Positions 17,293-26,330 of a stretch of DNA of 64,000 nt are shown piece by piece (position 1 is the stretch's first letter; each line of letters opens with the position of its first letter). Made by a program: the position numbers and the translations under genes. A model generated the notes under the pieces. It saw only the letters and a list, made by a program, of their open reading frames with translations, had not been told where the DNA came from and made no database searches. This DNA is from Dehalococcoidia bacterium (GTDB lineage: Bacteria; Chloroflexota; Dehalococcoidia; UBA2979): positions 1-64,000 of the forward strand of contig WHSU01000011.1 of the NCBI GenBank assembly GCA_009379925.1, in the 5' to 3' direction.

Positions 17293-18303
17293 ATGAACAT
17301 CGCAATCCTGGGCGCCGGCGGCTTCATCGGCTCCCACCTCGTGGAACATCTGCTCGCCCGCGGCGAGCACTCGATCGTCGGTCTCGACATCGAGGATGAG
17401 AAGCTCCAGGGCATCGAAGGGCCCGCGTTCACGTTCGTGAGGTCGGACGTCCGGGAAGTCCCGGACAGCGTCGTGCGTGACGCGGACGTGGTGGTGGACC
17501 TGATCGCATACGCGAACCCTAGCATCTACGTGGAGTCGCCGCTGGAGGTCTTCCGGCTCAACTTCATGACGAACCTGGAGATCGCGAATCAGTGCATCCG
17601 CTATGGCAAGCGGCTCATCCAGTACTCTACCTCCGAGGTATACGGGAAGAGCCGCCCCCCCGACACGGTCTACTTTGAGGACGAGACCGACATGATCATG
17701 GGACCCACCACGAAGCAGCGGTGGATTTACGCCGTGGCGAAGCAGTTGCTGGAGCGCGTGATCCACGCGCATGGTCTGCTGGGCGAGATCGACTACACGA
17801 TTGTGCGGCCGTTCAATTTCATCGGCCCCCGCATTGATTACCTGGTTCCGGCCGGTTCGATGGGCGGCCCCCGCGTCTTCGCGCATTTCATGTCGGCGCT
17901 GCTCGAGGGCGGCCCCATGTACCTGGTAGACGGCGGGGCGGCGCACCGCACGTTCATGAGCATCTACGACGCAAACACGGCCCTCCAGGCGATCCTGGAT
18001 AGCCCGGCCGCGAGCCAGCAGATCTATAACTTCGGCAACCCGGACAACAACATCATGATCCGGGACCTGGCTCCGCTGATGATGGACCTCTACCAGGAGG
18101 CCACCGGGCAGGCGCCTCGCTGCGAACCGACCGAGGTCAGCGGCGAGACCTTCTACGGCGAAGGCTACGAGGACATGGACCGTATCCCGCCGGACATCAG
18201 CAAACTGCGCGCCCTGGGCTGGGAGCCGACGCGCGACCTGAACGAGACCTTCGGCGACACTATCCGGTACTACCTGAAGGAAGCCGGCCGCATCTCGGTC
18301 TAG
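17293..18303 (+). CDS. NAD-dependent sugar epimerase/decarboxylase, ArnA-like extended SDR
   Basis: A 336-residue extended short-chain dehydrogenase with the NAD-binding GAGGFIGSHL, active-site Ser/Thr in YSTSEVYG and the YAVAKQ Tyr-Lys pair. The FFNxxGPR-type segment VRPFNFIGPRID and the conserved Arg/Glu layout resemble the UDP-glucuronate decarboxylase domain of ArnA and plant UDP-apiose/xylose synthase. It would turn UDP-glucuronate, made by the UDP-sugar dehydrogenase in this locus, into a UDP-pentose. Ribosome site GAGGTGAG precedes the ATG. Strict 4-epimerase activity cannot be excluded. Confidence 0.8.
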   Translation: MNIAILGAGGFIGSHLVEHLLARGEHSIVGLDIEDEKLQGIEGPAFTFVRSDVREVPDSVVRDADVVVDLIAYANPSIYVESPLEVFRLNFMTNLEIANQCIRYGKRLIQYSTSEVYGKSRPPDTVYFEDETDMIMGPTTKQRWIYAVAKQLLERVIHAHGLLGEIDYTIVRPFNFIGPRIDYLVPAGSMGGPRVFAHFMSALLEGGPMYLVDGGAAHRTFMSIYDANTALQAILDSPAASQQIYNFGNPDNNIMIRDLAPLMMDLYQEATGQAPRCEPTEVSGETFYGEGYEDMDRIPPDISKLRALGWEPTRDLNETFGDTIRYYLKEAGRISV

Positions 18304-18323
18304 CGTTTCCCTCAGAACAGATG

Positions 18324-18357
18324 AGGAGGGGCGGGTCTGTGGCCCGCCGCCCCTCCT
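18324..18357. terminator. Bidirectional terminator between convergent genes
   Basis: AGGAGGGGCGG pairs perfectly with CCGCCCCTCCT (11 bases, 12-base loop) in the 76-base gap between the epimerase gene and the convergent beta-helix gene. Position and symmetry suit a terminator working in both directions. Confidence 0.6.
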
Positions 18358-18379
18358 GCGTTCCAGACTCGGGTGAGGG

Positions 18380-21205
18380 CTACTGGCCGATGAGCGCGCC
18401 GTTCCGCTCGTGACCCGCCGCCCTGAGCATGTCCCACGATGCGCGTCCGCAGAGTTCCCAGCGCTTGTACGTCTGGTAGTCACTGAGGTGTTGCTGGGGG
18501 ACACGGTAGGTGTTGCGGTCGAACCGATTGTTGTCAGAGGCACCACACGCGCCGGCCAGACCCGAGTTGCCGCCGGACCCGAGATAAATGATCTCGTTGT
18601 CGCGTACCCACGCGTTCTTCGTCACGCGCGGCCCGTAAGCGCCCGGACCCCGGTCCTGGCTTACGAGACCGATGCCATCCGCGCCCTCGGCCGGGACGAT
18701 GATCTTGTTGCCGTAGATCTCTACGTCCGGGCTGTTCTGGATCACGATCTGTGCGCCCCAGAGCCACGTGTCGTAACCGAGGCCGTTGTACTGGGATACA
18801 TTGTTGCGGATCACCGCGGCGTAGCTGATCTCGTGCTTGATGCCCGGCGCCCGGTTGTGCTCCAGCAGGTTGTCCTCGATCAGAGTGTCGATGTTGTCGA
18901 TGTCTGTCCAGAGCCCCGGCCCATAGTTGTGGTGCACATAGTTGTCACGCAGCACCAGGTTGCGTGTCTTGACAAACTTCGATCCGCCAGCTTCCCAGCC
19001 CGACTGGAAGCCGCCCGTGTTGTTGTAGGCGATCTCGTTGCCCTGGACCAGGACGTCGTTGCCGCTGCCCCCCATCCCGATCTGGCCGTTGCGCAGCACT
19101 CGGTTGTCGAGCGCCCGCATGCGCTCGCCTACGCGGATGCCGTAGCCATGGTTGAGCCGGGTCAGGTTGCCCTGCACGAGCCAGCGGCTGCCGTCCTTGC
19201 CCTGGATCGCGCCAGTCTGGGTGGGGTTGGAGTACTTCTCCACGGTCAGACCGATGATCGAGACATCGGACGCGCTGCCCTTGAAGGCGTACATGGTGAC
19301 GCTCGCCTCGACCGTGCGGCCGGAGGGATTGTCCGCGAAGTAGATCTTGTCGGCGCCGTAGTCGAAGTACCATTTGCCGGGACCGACCTGGCTGCGGCTG
19401 GAGACCTGCCACAATGGCTCGTCGTCGATGAACAGTTGCTCCGGCTGCCCGCACATGTCGTAGCGGCTCCCGTTTTCCTGTTCGACGCAGCCGCCCTTGA
19501 CCAGACCCTGCTGCTTCTGCCCCGTGGCCACCCAGTAGCTGCCGTCACGGCTGAAGTCGGTCAGCAGCCGCGAGCCGTTGAGGATGGCCCCAGGCTCGCC
19601 GAGGAACGTGTCGCCGTCGCGCGGGACGATCTCCTGCATGCGGTGCACGCCGGCCCGCAGGTAGAACGTGCTACCGACCGGGTGCTGTTTGATGACCGAC
19701 TGGATGTCCTGGCCGGGCGCGACGATGATGGCGCCGGCGGGTGCTGAGCTGGGCAGGGCCAGCGGGGTTGCTGTCGCCGTCGGGGTGGCCGTTGGTGTGG
19801 GCGTCGATGCACTACCCGAAGCAGGAACGGGCGCGGTCACGCTGCCGCCAGTGGTGAAGACGGCCTGCACGATCTCCCGCCGGCCGCTCGAGGTGGTCAC
19901 CTCGGCGGTCACGACCTGTTCGCCGGCCGCGACGCTGGAGGTGTTCCACGGGTATGCCCGTCCGTCACCCGCGGTCCGCGCGAAGTCGTACGGTTGCTTA
20001 CCTTCCTTGGAGAAGGGCGCCTTCTTCATCTGAGGGTCGTTGAGGAAGAAGCGGACGCGGGAGATGCCGGTGTCCGGTGCCATGAAGATGTAGGCGTTGC
20101 CATCCAGCGTGGCGCCGTGGAGCGCGGTCGCACCGGACCGCGTGCCGGAGCCGCTGACGCGGAGCGTGTAGTACTCGCCGAGCTGCGCCGCGGAGGCCTG
20201 CGTCTTCGCGGCGGGCGTGGCGGTCGGCATGGCCGTGGCCGCGGGCACGCCGGCGGCGCCCCCGACCGTGAACGCGGACTGGGCGACCTCCGTGTTACCG
20301 GACTTGGTGATGACGCGCGCCGTCACCGCGTGCTCGCCGGTACTGAGCTTGCTGGTGTCGAAGGGGAGGGCGCGCATGCTCGTAGCCGTACGGGCGAGGT
20401 CGAACGGCGGCAGGCCCTCGGTGGAGTACGGCTTCCCGCTCATCTGCGGGTTGTCCACGAAGAACTCCACCTTCTTGATGCCGCCGTCCGGCCCCACAAA
20501 GATGTAGACCAGCCCGGACAGCGAGGCGCCGTGCAGGTCCGTCGCCCCGGAGCGGTCGTCGGACGTGCTCACGCGCAGCGAGTACGTGTCGCCCACGCGC
20601 TGGGCCGGAAGGCTCGTGCTGTGCTGTCCCGTATCTGCCGTCGCGCTCGGGCTGGCGCCATCGGAAGCCTCCGGCGCTTGCACCGGCCCGGCCGTAAAGC
20701 TCGCGTGGACCACCTGCACCGTGTTGTCCGGCAGGTGGACGGCAGCGGTCACCGTGTGCGCGCCAGGCGTCACGGACCACGGGTCGAAGGGGTTTCCGCG
20801 GTCATCGTCGCCCCCCATGAAGTCGTGGGGCCCGAGGTTTTCCACCTGCCAGGGCGAACCGTTTCGCCCGGGGTCGTCCAGGTAGAACCGAACGCGACTC
20901 GCGCCAGACCCGGGCGTCAGGAAGATGTAGGACGGGCCGGACAGGTGCTCGCCATCGAGCGCGCGCGCGTTGGCGCGGGTCTCGACGTCGCTCACGACGA
21001 TCTCGAAACCACCGGAGGCGGCCGCCCGACTGCCCAGCGTCAGAAGCAGCATGACCGCGAACGCGGCCACGGAGGCGATGAGTAGCCCCGCGGCGAGCAG
21101 CCTCGGGGCGGCGATGGAAACGAGGGGTGAAGGGCCAGTACGGGGGAGCGGGACGGCGCGGTGCTCGGGAGCGCGCCGGGGCTGCCCTCCGGGTGTGGAG
21201 GTCAC
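18380..21205 (-). CDS. Secreted protein with three Ig-like repeats and a right-handed beta-helix (paralogue 1)
   Basis: A 941-residue exported protein. Residues about 35-60 form one hydrophobic export or anchor segment. Three related domains follow (about 68-172, 200-320, 345-455), each of the form DRSGAT.LHGA.LSG..YIF ... GEH.VTA ... FTVGG. A Thr-Pro linker (TPTPTATPTATATP) leads to a C-terminal parallel beta-helix (about 490-941) with Asn-rich turns such as IAYNNT and DNYVHHNYG. Beta-helix proteins in glycan loci are usually lyases, epimerases or binding proteins, but no catalytic triad is assigned. Starts with GTG 15 bases after a cyclic-di-GMP-I riboswitch. Paralogous to the genes at 24747 and 40890. 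Confidence 0.88.
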   Translation of the reverse strand: MTSTPGGQPRRAPEHRAVPLPRTGPSPLVSIAAPRLLAAGLLIASVAAFAVMLLLTLGSRAAASGGFEIVVSDVETRANARALDGEHLSGPSYIFLTPGSGASRVRFYLDDPGRNGSPWQVENLGPHDFMGGDDDRGNPFDPWSVTPGAHTVTAAVHLPDNTVQVVHASFTAGPVQAPEASDGASPSATADTGQHSTSLPAQRVGDTYSLRVSTSDDRSGATDLHGASLSGLVYIFVGPDGGIKKVEFFVDNPQMSGKPYSTEGLPPFDLARTATSMRALPFDTSKLSTGEHAVTARVITKSGNTEVAQSAFTVGGAAGVPAATAMPTATPAAKTQASAAQLGEYYTLRVSGSGTRSGATALHGATLDGNAYIFMAPDTGISRVRFFLNDPQMKKAPFSKEGKQPYDFARTAGDGRAYPWNTSSVAAGEQVVTAEVTTSSGRREIVQAVFTTGGSVTAPVPASGSASTPTPTATPTATATPLALPSSAPAGAIIVAPGQDIQSVIKQHPVGSTFYLRAGVHRMQEIVPRDGDTFLGEPGAILNGSRLLTDFSRDGSYWVATGQKQQGLVKGGCVEQENGSRYDMCGQPEQLFIDDEPLWQVSSRSQVGPGKWYFDYGADKIYFADNPSGRTVEASVTMYAFKGSASDVSIIGLTVEKYSNPTQTGAIQGKDGSRWLVQGNLTRLNHGYGIRVGERMRALDNRVLRNGQIGMGGSGNDVLVQGNEIAYNNTGGFQSGWEAGGSKFVKTRNLVLRDNYVHHNYGPGLWTDIDNIDTLIEDNLLEHNRAPGIKHEISYAAVIRNNVSQYNGLGYDTWLWGAQIVIQNSPDVEIYGNKIIVPAEGADGIGLVSQDRGPGAYGPRVTKNAWVRDNEIIYLGSGGNSGLAGACGASDNNRFDRNTYRVPQQHLSDYQTYKRWELCGRASWDMLRAAGHERNGALIGQ

Positions 21206-21218
21206 AGTGTTCCTTCCT

Positions 21219-21304
21219 TCGGCAGGCCGGCGGCCATGTCCGCGCAGTGCGCGGCGGTAGGTCCGTGCCTTTGCGTCGCCGCCTTTCGACGGCTTTGCCC
21301 TTTC
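21219..21304 (-). promoter_or_regulatory. Cyclic-di-GMP-I (GEMM) riboswitch upstream of the beta-helix gene
   Basis: Read on the minus strand, the leader has the GEMM-I elements in order: AGGGCAAA, a 6-base P2 stem GCCGTC/GGCGGC capped by a GAAA tetraloop, the invariant GACGCAAAG, GGACCTA, a P3 tip CCGCGC-ACT-GCGCGG, then ATGGCCGCCGGCCTGCC, whose TGCC pairs back to GGCA. This family binds bis-(3'-5')-cyclic di-GMP. The P1 strand ends directly against the ribosome binding site GAAGGAAGG (21211-21219), 15 bases before the GTG start, which favours control at translation. No intrinsic terminator is seen between them. Confidence 0.9.
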
Positions 21305-21537
21305 GTCGGTGAGGACCTCTGGCGCACCTCCCTGTGCCGCGGCATAGGATCACCGCCCGAATCATCGGCAGGATCGGGCGCGCCCTTGATGCTCCGTGGA
21401 GTTGAGATCGAGGTGTCAGAGCGGCGTCAGGAATCGCCCACCACGCCGCGCAGCATCAACCGGGGGCGCGCCGAGCACCTAGCGGCGCCTGGCAGTCCTG
21501 GGCCACGGTGATAGACAGGGGGCCGCCCAGGGGCGCG
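21305..21537. other. Intergenic region upstream of the riboswitch
   Basis: Together with the riboswitch this makes a gap of 332 bases between the glycosyltransferase stop (21538) and the beta-helix gene. It must hold the promoter of the riboswitch transcript. A CCTATG hexamer on the minus strand near 21343 is at about the right distance to be a -10 but is a poor match. I see no open reading frame with a credible ribosome site here. Confidence 0.4.
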
Positions 21538-22788
21538 TCAGACGCGGCCGGACGCGCCCTGGCGGCGCCGGACCGCGGAAGCGTACAGGTCACGCAGGAG
21601 GTGCCCCTTGTGGGCCCAGGGGTACACCGTGCGGACGCGCTCCCGCGCGTGCAGGCCCATGCTGTGACGCCGCTGCGGGTCACGGGCGAGCGCTTCCAGC
21701 GCATCCGCGAAGGCCCGCACCGTCGAGGTGGGATCGGAGGGCGCGATCCTGACGCCGGAGTCGTCGTCCACTATCTCCGCTGCGCCGTGGTGGTCCAGCG
21801 TCACTACGCCAATGCCGCGAGCCATCGCCTCCAGGATCACGTTGCCGGACGTGTCCTGCAGGCTGCTGAAGAGGAAGATCTCGCCCGAGCGGTAAAACTC
21901 CTGCATCTCCCGATGCGGGAGGTTGCCCAGCAGCTCGACTCTGTCCCCGAGCCCCTCGCGGAGCACGCGCTGCTCCAGGCGTCGGCGGAGCGGGCCGTCG
22001 CCCGCCATGCGCAGCCGCGCCGGGACGCCGCGGCGGTGTAGCTCGGCCAGGATGTCGACGGCCAGTTCCGGACCCTTGCGTGGGACATGCTGTCCCGCCC
22101 AGAGGACGGTCAGGCACGCCGACTCGGCGGGCGGCGCTGGCTCGGGGACGCTGTCCAGGTCGATGCCGGTCTCCAGTTCGCGCACCACGCGGCGCGCCCG
22201 CAGGCGGCCCAGGAGCGCCTCTGTATCCGCGTTCGCCGCGAGCACAGTGTCCGCGCGCCGCGCCGCAAACTGGTTCCACGGGTTCAACGGCGTCAGCCGC
22301 TTCCGCAGGCCACGGAACCACTCGATGGCCCAGTAGCGGCCGTAGTACGAGCGCAGCGAGGCCGGGGCGAGCTGCGCCCCGCCCACGGGACCCCAGATGA
22401 AAGGCGGGCCCAGTGCCGCCAGGAAACCCGGCACCTCAACGGTGTTGTAGGTGACGTGATGCACGACATCGAAGTCGACCTGGCGGTGCAGCCGCCGGGC
22501 CACGAAGGGGACCGTGCACTGCCACACCACGTAGTACAGATGTAGATAGCCGGGACGGCCAAGGTAGAACCGCAGCCACCGGGGCAGCGGGTGGTAGACA
22601 AAGTGCAGATTGGGGTTCGGGTGCGCCGCGAGCGCAGCCTCGATCATTGGGCGGCTGTATTCGCGCGTCAGCACCCACACCTCGTGGTCGCGGGCTGCCT
22701 CCAGCGCCCAGTGCCAGCCGACGCCGAGCTCCGACCCTCGTCCGGGCTGGCACGCGTAGGCGGAGAGCAGGATCTTGAGCCGGGGCAT
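21538..22788 (-). CDS. Glycosyltransferase family 4
   Basis: A 416-residue GT-B enzyme beginning MPRLKILLSAYACQPGRGSE, the loop typical of GT4 members with GSE in the first Rossmann unit. VVHHVTYNTVEVPGFLA belongs to the acceptor domain; LTVLWAGQHVPRKGPELAVDIL and FLFSSLQDTSGNVILEAMARGIGVVTLDHHG are donor-domain signatures with the expected Glu. The start at 22788 was preferred over the longer ORF because AGGGACGG lies directly upstream. Last gene of the minus-strand run that begins with the UDP-sugar dehydrogenase, before the separately controlled beta-helix gene. Confidence 0.88.
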   Translation of the reverse strand: MPRLKILLSAYACQPGRGSELGVGWHWALEAARDHEVWVLTREYSRPMIEAALAAHPNPNLHFVYHPLPRWLRFYLGRPGYLHLYYVVWQCTVPFVARRLHRQVDFDVVHHVTYNTVEVPGFLAALGPPFIWGPVGGAQLAPASLRSYYGRYWAIEWFRGLRKRLTPLNPWNQFAARRADTVLAANADTEALLGRLRARRVVRELETGIDLDSVPEPAPPAESACLTVLWAGQHVPRKGPELAVDILAELHRRGVPARLRMAGDGPLRRRLEQRVLREGLGDRVELLGNLPHREMQEFYRSGEIFLFSSLQDTSGNVILEAMARGIGVVTLDHHGAAEIVDDDSGVRIAPSDPTSTVRAFADALEALARDPQRRHSMGLHARERVRTVYPWAHKGHLLRDLYASAVRRRQGASGRV

Positions 22789-22832
22789 CCGTCCCTGTTC
22801 TGGCTGGTCGGTAACAGGCCCCGCGAGTCTAC

Positions 22833-23693
22833 TCAGTCCGCCGGGTAGCCGATACGACAGTTGAGTTCGCCGGCGACCGCCTCGAACGCGCGCCGGTGCT
22901 CCGGCGTCAGCCGTTCCCGCCATCCGCCGGTACGGCCTTCCCGGAAGGTGTGCGAGGTAGAGGGGTCCAGCGCCTGCACGGAGAAGCGCCGCGGGATGTC
23001 CTCGTCCGGCAGGTCGACGCCGGCGTGGTCCAGGATGCGCCGGACCGTCGCATAGCGGACCTCGTCGCTACCACCGCCTCGAGCGCCCACCAGGTCCTCG
23101 AAGCGGACGGCGCAGGTGTCGGGGTCGTCCAGCCAGCCGGCAAACTTCTCGAAGTCCTGGCCGATGTTCCCGCGCGAGACGTTGGAAGCGAAGGGCCAGC
23201 CCAAGGGGACACCGAGGATGGACGCCATGATGCGTTCGTCGTCATCCTTCATGTGGTCGCGATAGACCGGATGCAGGTACGACCGGCGCTCGCCGAGCAC
23301 CCATCGAGCGTGGGAGATCGCCACGTCACGCAGGTCGCGGTAGATGAAGAAGCGCCGCCACGGCCGCTGCGTTAGTAACTCGCGGATTTCCGGGTAGGAC
23401 GTGAGGTGTGACCGCACGACCGAACCGGGTGGTGGTGTGGCCAGCTTCCACTTGAGGTGTTCTCGCGTATTCGTGGTGCCCGACAGCGACTGCACCGAGA
23501 CGATGTCGTCCCATGTGGTGAACCCCGGGATGGCCAGGAGGATCTGGTCCAGAAGGTGCGTGCCGCTCTTCGGGTAGGAGTTGGCCAGCAGCAGCGTGCC
23601 TTCACCCTCTCGCAAGCGCCGCCGCGCTGCGCGCAGGCGAAACACCTGGTCACGGCCCGTCAACCGAAGTGCATTCGACAGCCCGTACGGCAT
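22833..23693 (-). CDS. Sulfotransferase (sulfotransfer_1 type)
   Basis: A 286-residue PAPS-dependent sulfotransferase. The phosphosulfate-binding motif is NSYPKSGTHLLDQIL, almost the textbook YPKSGTTW loop. The 3'-phosphate site is FFIYRDLRDVAISHARW, the region VRFEDLVG follows, and the C-terminal GRTGGWRERLTPEH matches the RKGxxGDWKxxFT element that binds the cofactor. All expected cofactor residues are present, so it should be active. Substrate is presumably the locus glycan or its precursor. It lies between two coupled genes in the minus-strand run. Confidence 0.88.
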   Translation of the reverse strand: MPYGLSNALRLTGRDQVFRLRAARRRLREGEGTLLLANSYPKSGTHLLDQILLAIPGFTTWDDIVSVQSLSGTTNTREHLKWKLATPPPGSVVRSHLTSYPEIRELLTQRPWRRFFIYRDLRDVAISHARWVLGERRSYLHPVYRDHMKDDDERIMASILGVPLGWPFASNVSRGNIGQDFEKFAGWLDDPDTCAVRFEDLVGARGGGSDEVRYATVRRILDHAGVDLPDEDIPRRFSVQALDPSTSHTFREGRTGGWRERLTPEHRRAFEAVAGELNCRIGYPAD

Positions 23694-23782
23694 CTCAATG
23701 TCCTCCTCGAGCCATCGGGCTCAGGTTAAGTGTCGGAAGCGTCCCGGGAGATCGCAGTGTTCCGGGCATCTGGCCGTCAGGC

Positions 23783-24754
23783 TCACGGCAAATAGCCGTA
23801 CCGAAGCAGGAGAGGCCAGGTAAGCGCGGTCACCATCGCACGGTCGCGCCGCGACATCGTGCGTGACTCATCGTCGGGACGGATCTTGAGCGGCCCCTGC
23901 TGGAAGCGGATGGGATTACCTGCGACCGTGTGTTGCGCGGACACCGTAGCCTCATGGCCGTCCAGAAAGCTCAACTGCCGATCAAGGTCCGGGTAGGGCG
24001 CCAGTATGGTCTGCAACGTTGCCCGCGGGTCGCGCACGAAATCCTCGTACAGGACGCGTCGATACGAGTGTGCCCGCAAGCCGAGCAACGGCGCCGTGAG
24101 ATTGTGCACCGCCCAGCGGCCCGCGGCCTCTGGGGGCCGGTAGCGCGGCATGAAGACCTCGCGGTCAGTGATCTCCGGACGTCGGCGCAGGCGCTGCCAC
24201 GAGAACGCCACCGCACGGCTGTCTCTGACCACATGCACCACGTCCAGCTGCACCTCAGGCGACGCGGCCAGAATGAAACCGTGCGATGGGGTCTTCGATG
24301 AGTCGACGATGACCGTCGCCCCGGTCGCCTGCCGGATGCTACCGAACAACTTGAGGAGGGCGTCCTGATATGTCGCCAGGGCTGCGTCGTGGGAGCGGTT
24401 GCGGACGGGAAGACCGGCGAGCATGGTGATCCTCAGACGGTCGACGATCTCACGCCGGCGCTGGATGAGGGCTAGGTCCTCCCTGGAGAGCGTCCCGAAG
24501 CCTTCCTGAACGACTTCCGACCAGACTTCACAAGTGTGGAAGGGGTTTCCGCAACCGCAGAGCTCATTCCCAGCGAAGCCGCGGTCCCATATATAGCGAA
24601 CCTCGCCCGCCGAGAAGACCCCGGGCACTTCGCCCAGCAACTGCTCGATCAGCGTACTGCCGCTGCGACCCATCCCGGCGATGAACAGGACCCGCGTTGG
24701 CCGCGCAGGACTGGACCACCGACGGTCCGATTGAGCCACCGGTGCGCTATCCAT
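23783..24754 (-). CDS. Sulfotransferase family protein (sulfotransfer_3-like)
   Basis: A 323-residue sulfotransferase with the N-terminal P-loop FIAGMGRSGSTLIEQLL and the 3'-phosphate motif VVHVVRDSRAVAFSWQR. A small Cys-rich patch, ELCGCGNPFHTCEVW, is also seen in bacterial members of this branch. VIVDSSKTPSHG is the conserved strand after the first third of the protein. Its ATG overlaps the end of the lipoprotein beta-helix gene by 8 bases, so the two are translated together, suggesting that the beta-helix protein and this enzyme work on the same product. Confidence 0.86.
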   Translation of the reverse strand: MDSAPVAQSDRRWSSPARPTRVLFIAGMGRSGSTLIEQLLGEVPGVFSAGEVRYIWDRGFAGNELCGCGNPFHTCEVWSEVVQEGFGTLSREDLALIQRRREIVDRLRITMLAGLPVRNRSHDAALATYQDALLKLFGSIRQATGATVIVDSSKTPSHGFILAASPEVQLDVVHVVRDSRAVAFSWQRLRRRPEITDREVFMPRYRPPEAAGRWAVHNLTAPLLGLRAHSYRRVLYEDFVRDPRATLQTILAPYPDLDRQLSFLDGHEATVSAQHTVAGNPIRFQQGPLKIRPDDESRTMSRRDRAMVTALTWPLLLRYGYLP

Positions 24755-26330
24755 TTGGCGGTAGATCCCCTGCGGGAGCCTCCGGCTCGGTCGCGGCGTC
24801 CGACGCCACTATCTCCAATGTACCGGTCAACTCCTGTCCGCGCTCCTGGAAGCCGACCCAGGCGACCGGACCGCACCATGCCCAGTACTCCGTGGCGTCG
24901 TCGGGGACGTGGTACGTGTTGCCGTCGAACACGTTACCGGACTCGCCCGCGCATGCGGGCGACTGATCGGTGTCGTCACCCATGCCGGACTGGCCGACCG
25001 CGCCGATGTATCGAATCGTGTTGTTGAGCACGCGGACGTCTCTCGAGACCCATGGCCCGCGGACGCCATCTCCGCGGCGCTGGTTGACCACGGCGATGCC
25101 GTCCCCGCCTGCCTCGCCGACTATGACCTGATTGCCCACGACCTCGACGTCCTGGCTGTTCTGCACCAGGATCTGGGCGCCCCAGAACCACACGTCGTAG
25201 CCCTGGCCATTGAAGCCAACTGTGTTGTTTCGGATGGTGGCGGTGTAGCTGATCTCGTGCGTGATGCCACGGTTCAGGTTGTGCTCGACGACGTTCTCCT
25301 CGATCAGCGAGTCGATGTTGTCGATGTCAGTCCACAGCCCAGCGCCGTAGTTGTGGTGCACGTGGTTGCCGCGGACGACGAGGTTGTGAGTGCGACTGAA
25401 CTTCGTCGCGCCCGCCTCCCAACCCGATGCGAAGCCCGCACGGTTGTTATACGAGATCTCGTTGCCCTCAACGAGGACATCGTCGCCCTGCCCACCGATA
25501 CCGATTTGACCGTTGTCGTGGACGTGGTTCCCGCGGATCACAGCGGAGTCGCCAGTGCGGATGCCGTATCCGTGGTTCCAGGACACGTCATTGTCCTGGA
25601 TGGTCCACGCGTAACCATCAGAGGCGTCGATGGCTGCCGCCTGCGCTCGGTTCGCGTACTGGTGGATGGTGAGCCCCGTAATCACGACACCTCGCGCCTC
25701 GCCGGTGAAAGCGAACCCCGTCACGCTCGTCTCCACCAGCCGGTCCCCGGGATCCTCCGAGAGCACGATGGTGTCGTTGTCATAGTCAAAGAACCACATG
25801 TCCGGCCCCAGGTCGTCCGTGGACCCGACCTGTGTGAGGGCCTCTCCATCGATGAAGAGCTGCTCGGGATGCTGACAGATGTCGCTTCCCGCCTCAGCGC
25901 AGCGACCCGTGCCGAACCCTTGCTGGGTCTGGTCGCCGACGACCCAGACGCCGGACTGCTCCTGGAAGCCCTCCAGGACTCGTGCTCCGCTGAGGATCGC
26001 GCCCGGTTCGCCCTCGTAGATGTCTCCGTCTCGGGGTTCGATGGCCTGTTCACGGTACACCCCTGCAGTGAGGACAAAGCGCGTACCAGGCGGGTGTTGG
26101 TCCACGACCTCCTGGATGGTCTCGCCGGCCTCGATCATCACGGTGACGGGCTCCGGCGTGGGCGTGAATGTGGCCGCTGGGCCCGGGGTTGAACTACCCA
26201 TGGTGCTTTCGGTTGGGACGGGCGTCTCCGGGGTAGCGTCGTCACCGTCGCAGGCGGACACCAACAGCGCGGCTAGCGCCACGGCCAGCCAGGCGAGGCT
26301 CAGGCCCCACGATCGCCGCAACACACTCAT
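24747..26330 (-). CDS. Beta-helix lipoprotein (paralogue 2)
   Basis: A 527-residue predicted lipoprotein. The signal peptide ends in the lipobox VSAC with Cys27, followed by an acidic and Thr-Pro linker (ATFTPTPEPV). The rest is the same right-handed beta-helix as in the genes at 18380 and 40890: HPEQLFIDGEALTQVG, YNNRAGFASGWEAGATKF, VHHNYGAGLWTDIDNID, HEISYTATIRNN, WGAQILVQNSQDVEV. It lacks the Ig-like repeats. The ORF track start is wrong: the first 167 residues are antisense to the polymerase gene. True ATG at 26330 overlaps the upstream stop by 4 bases (ATGA). Confidence 0.87.
   Translation of the reverse strand: MSVLRRSWGLSLAWLAVALAALLVSACDGDDATPETPVPTESTMGSSTPGPAATFTPTPEPVTVMIEAGETIQEVVDQHPPGTRFVLTAGVYREQAIEPRDGDIYEGEPGAILSGARVLEGFQEQSGVWVVGDQTQQGFGTGRCAEAGSDICQHPEQLFIDGEALTQVGSTDDLGPDMWFFDYDNDTIVLSEDPGDRLVETSVTGFAFTGEARGVVITGLTIHQYANRAQAAAIDASDGYAWTIQDNDVSWNHGYGIRTGDSAVIRGNHVHDNGQIGIGGQGDDVLVEGNEISYNNRAGFASGWEAGATKFSRTHNLVVRGNHVHHNYGAGLWTDIDNIDSLIEENVVEHNLNRGITHEISYTATIRNNTVGFNGQGYDVWFWGAQILVQNSQDVEVVGNQVIVGEAGGDGIAVVNQRRGDGVRGPWVSRDVRVLNNTIRYIGAVGQSGMGDDTDQSPACAGESGNVFDGNTYHVPDDATEYWAWCGPVAWVGFQERGQELTGTLEIVASDAATEPEAPAGDLPPNG

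Noticed and set aside
19757-19812. Repetitive TPTPTATP coding DNA as a tandem-repeat or CRISPR element
   Set aside because: It encodes a Thr-Pro linker between domains; units are short and there are no spacers.
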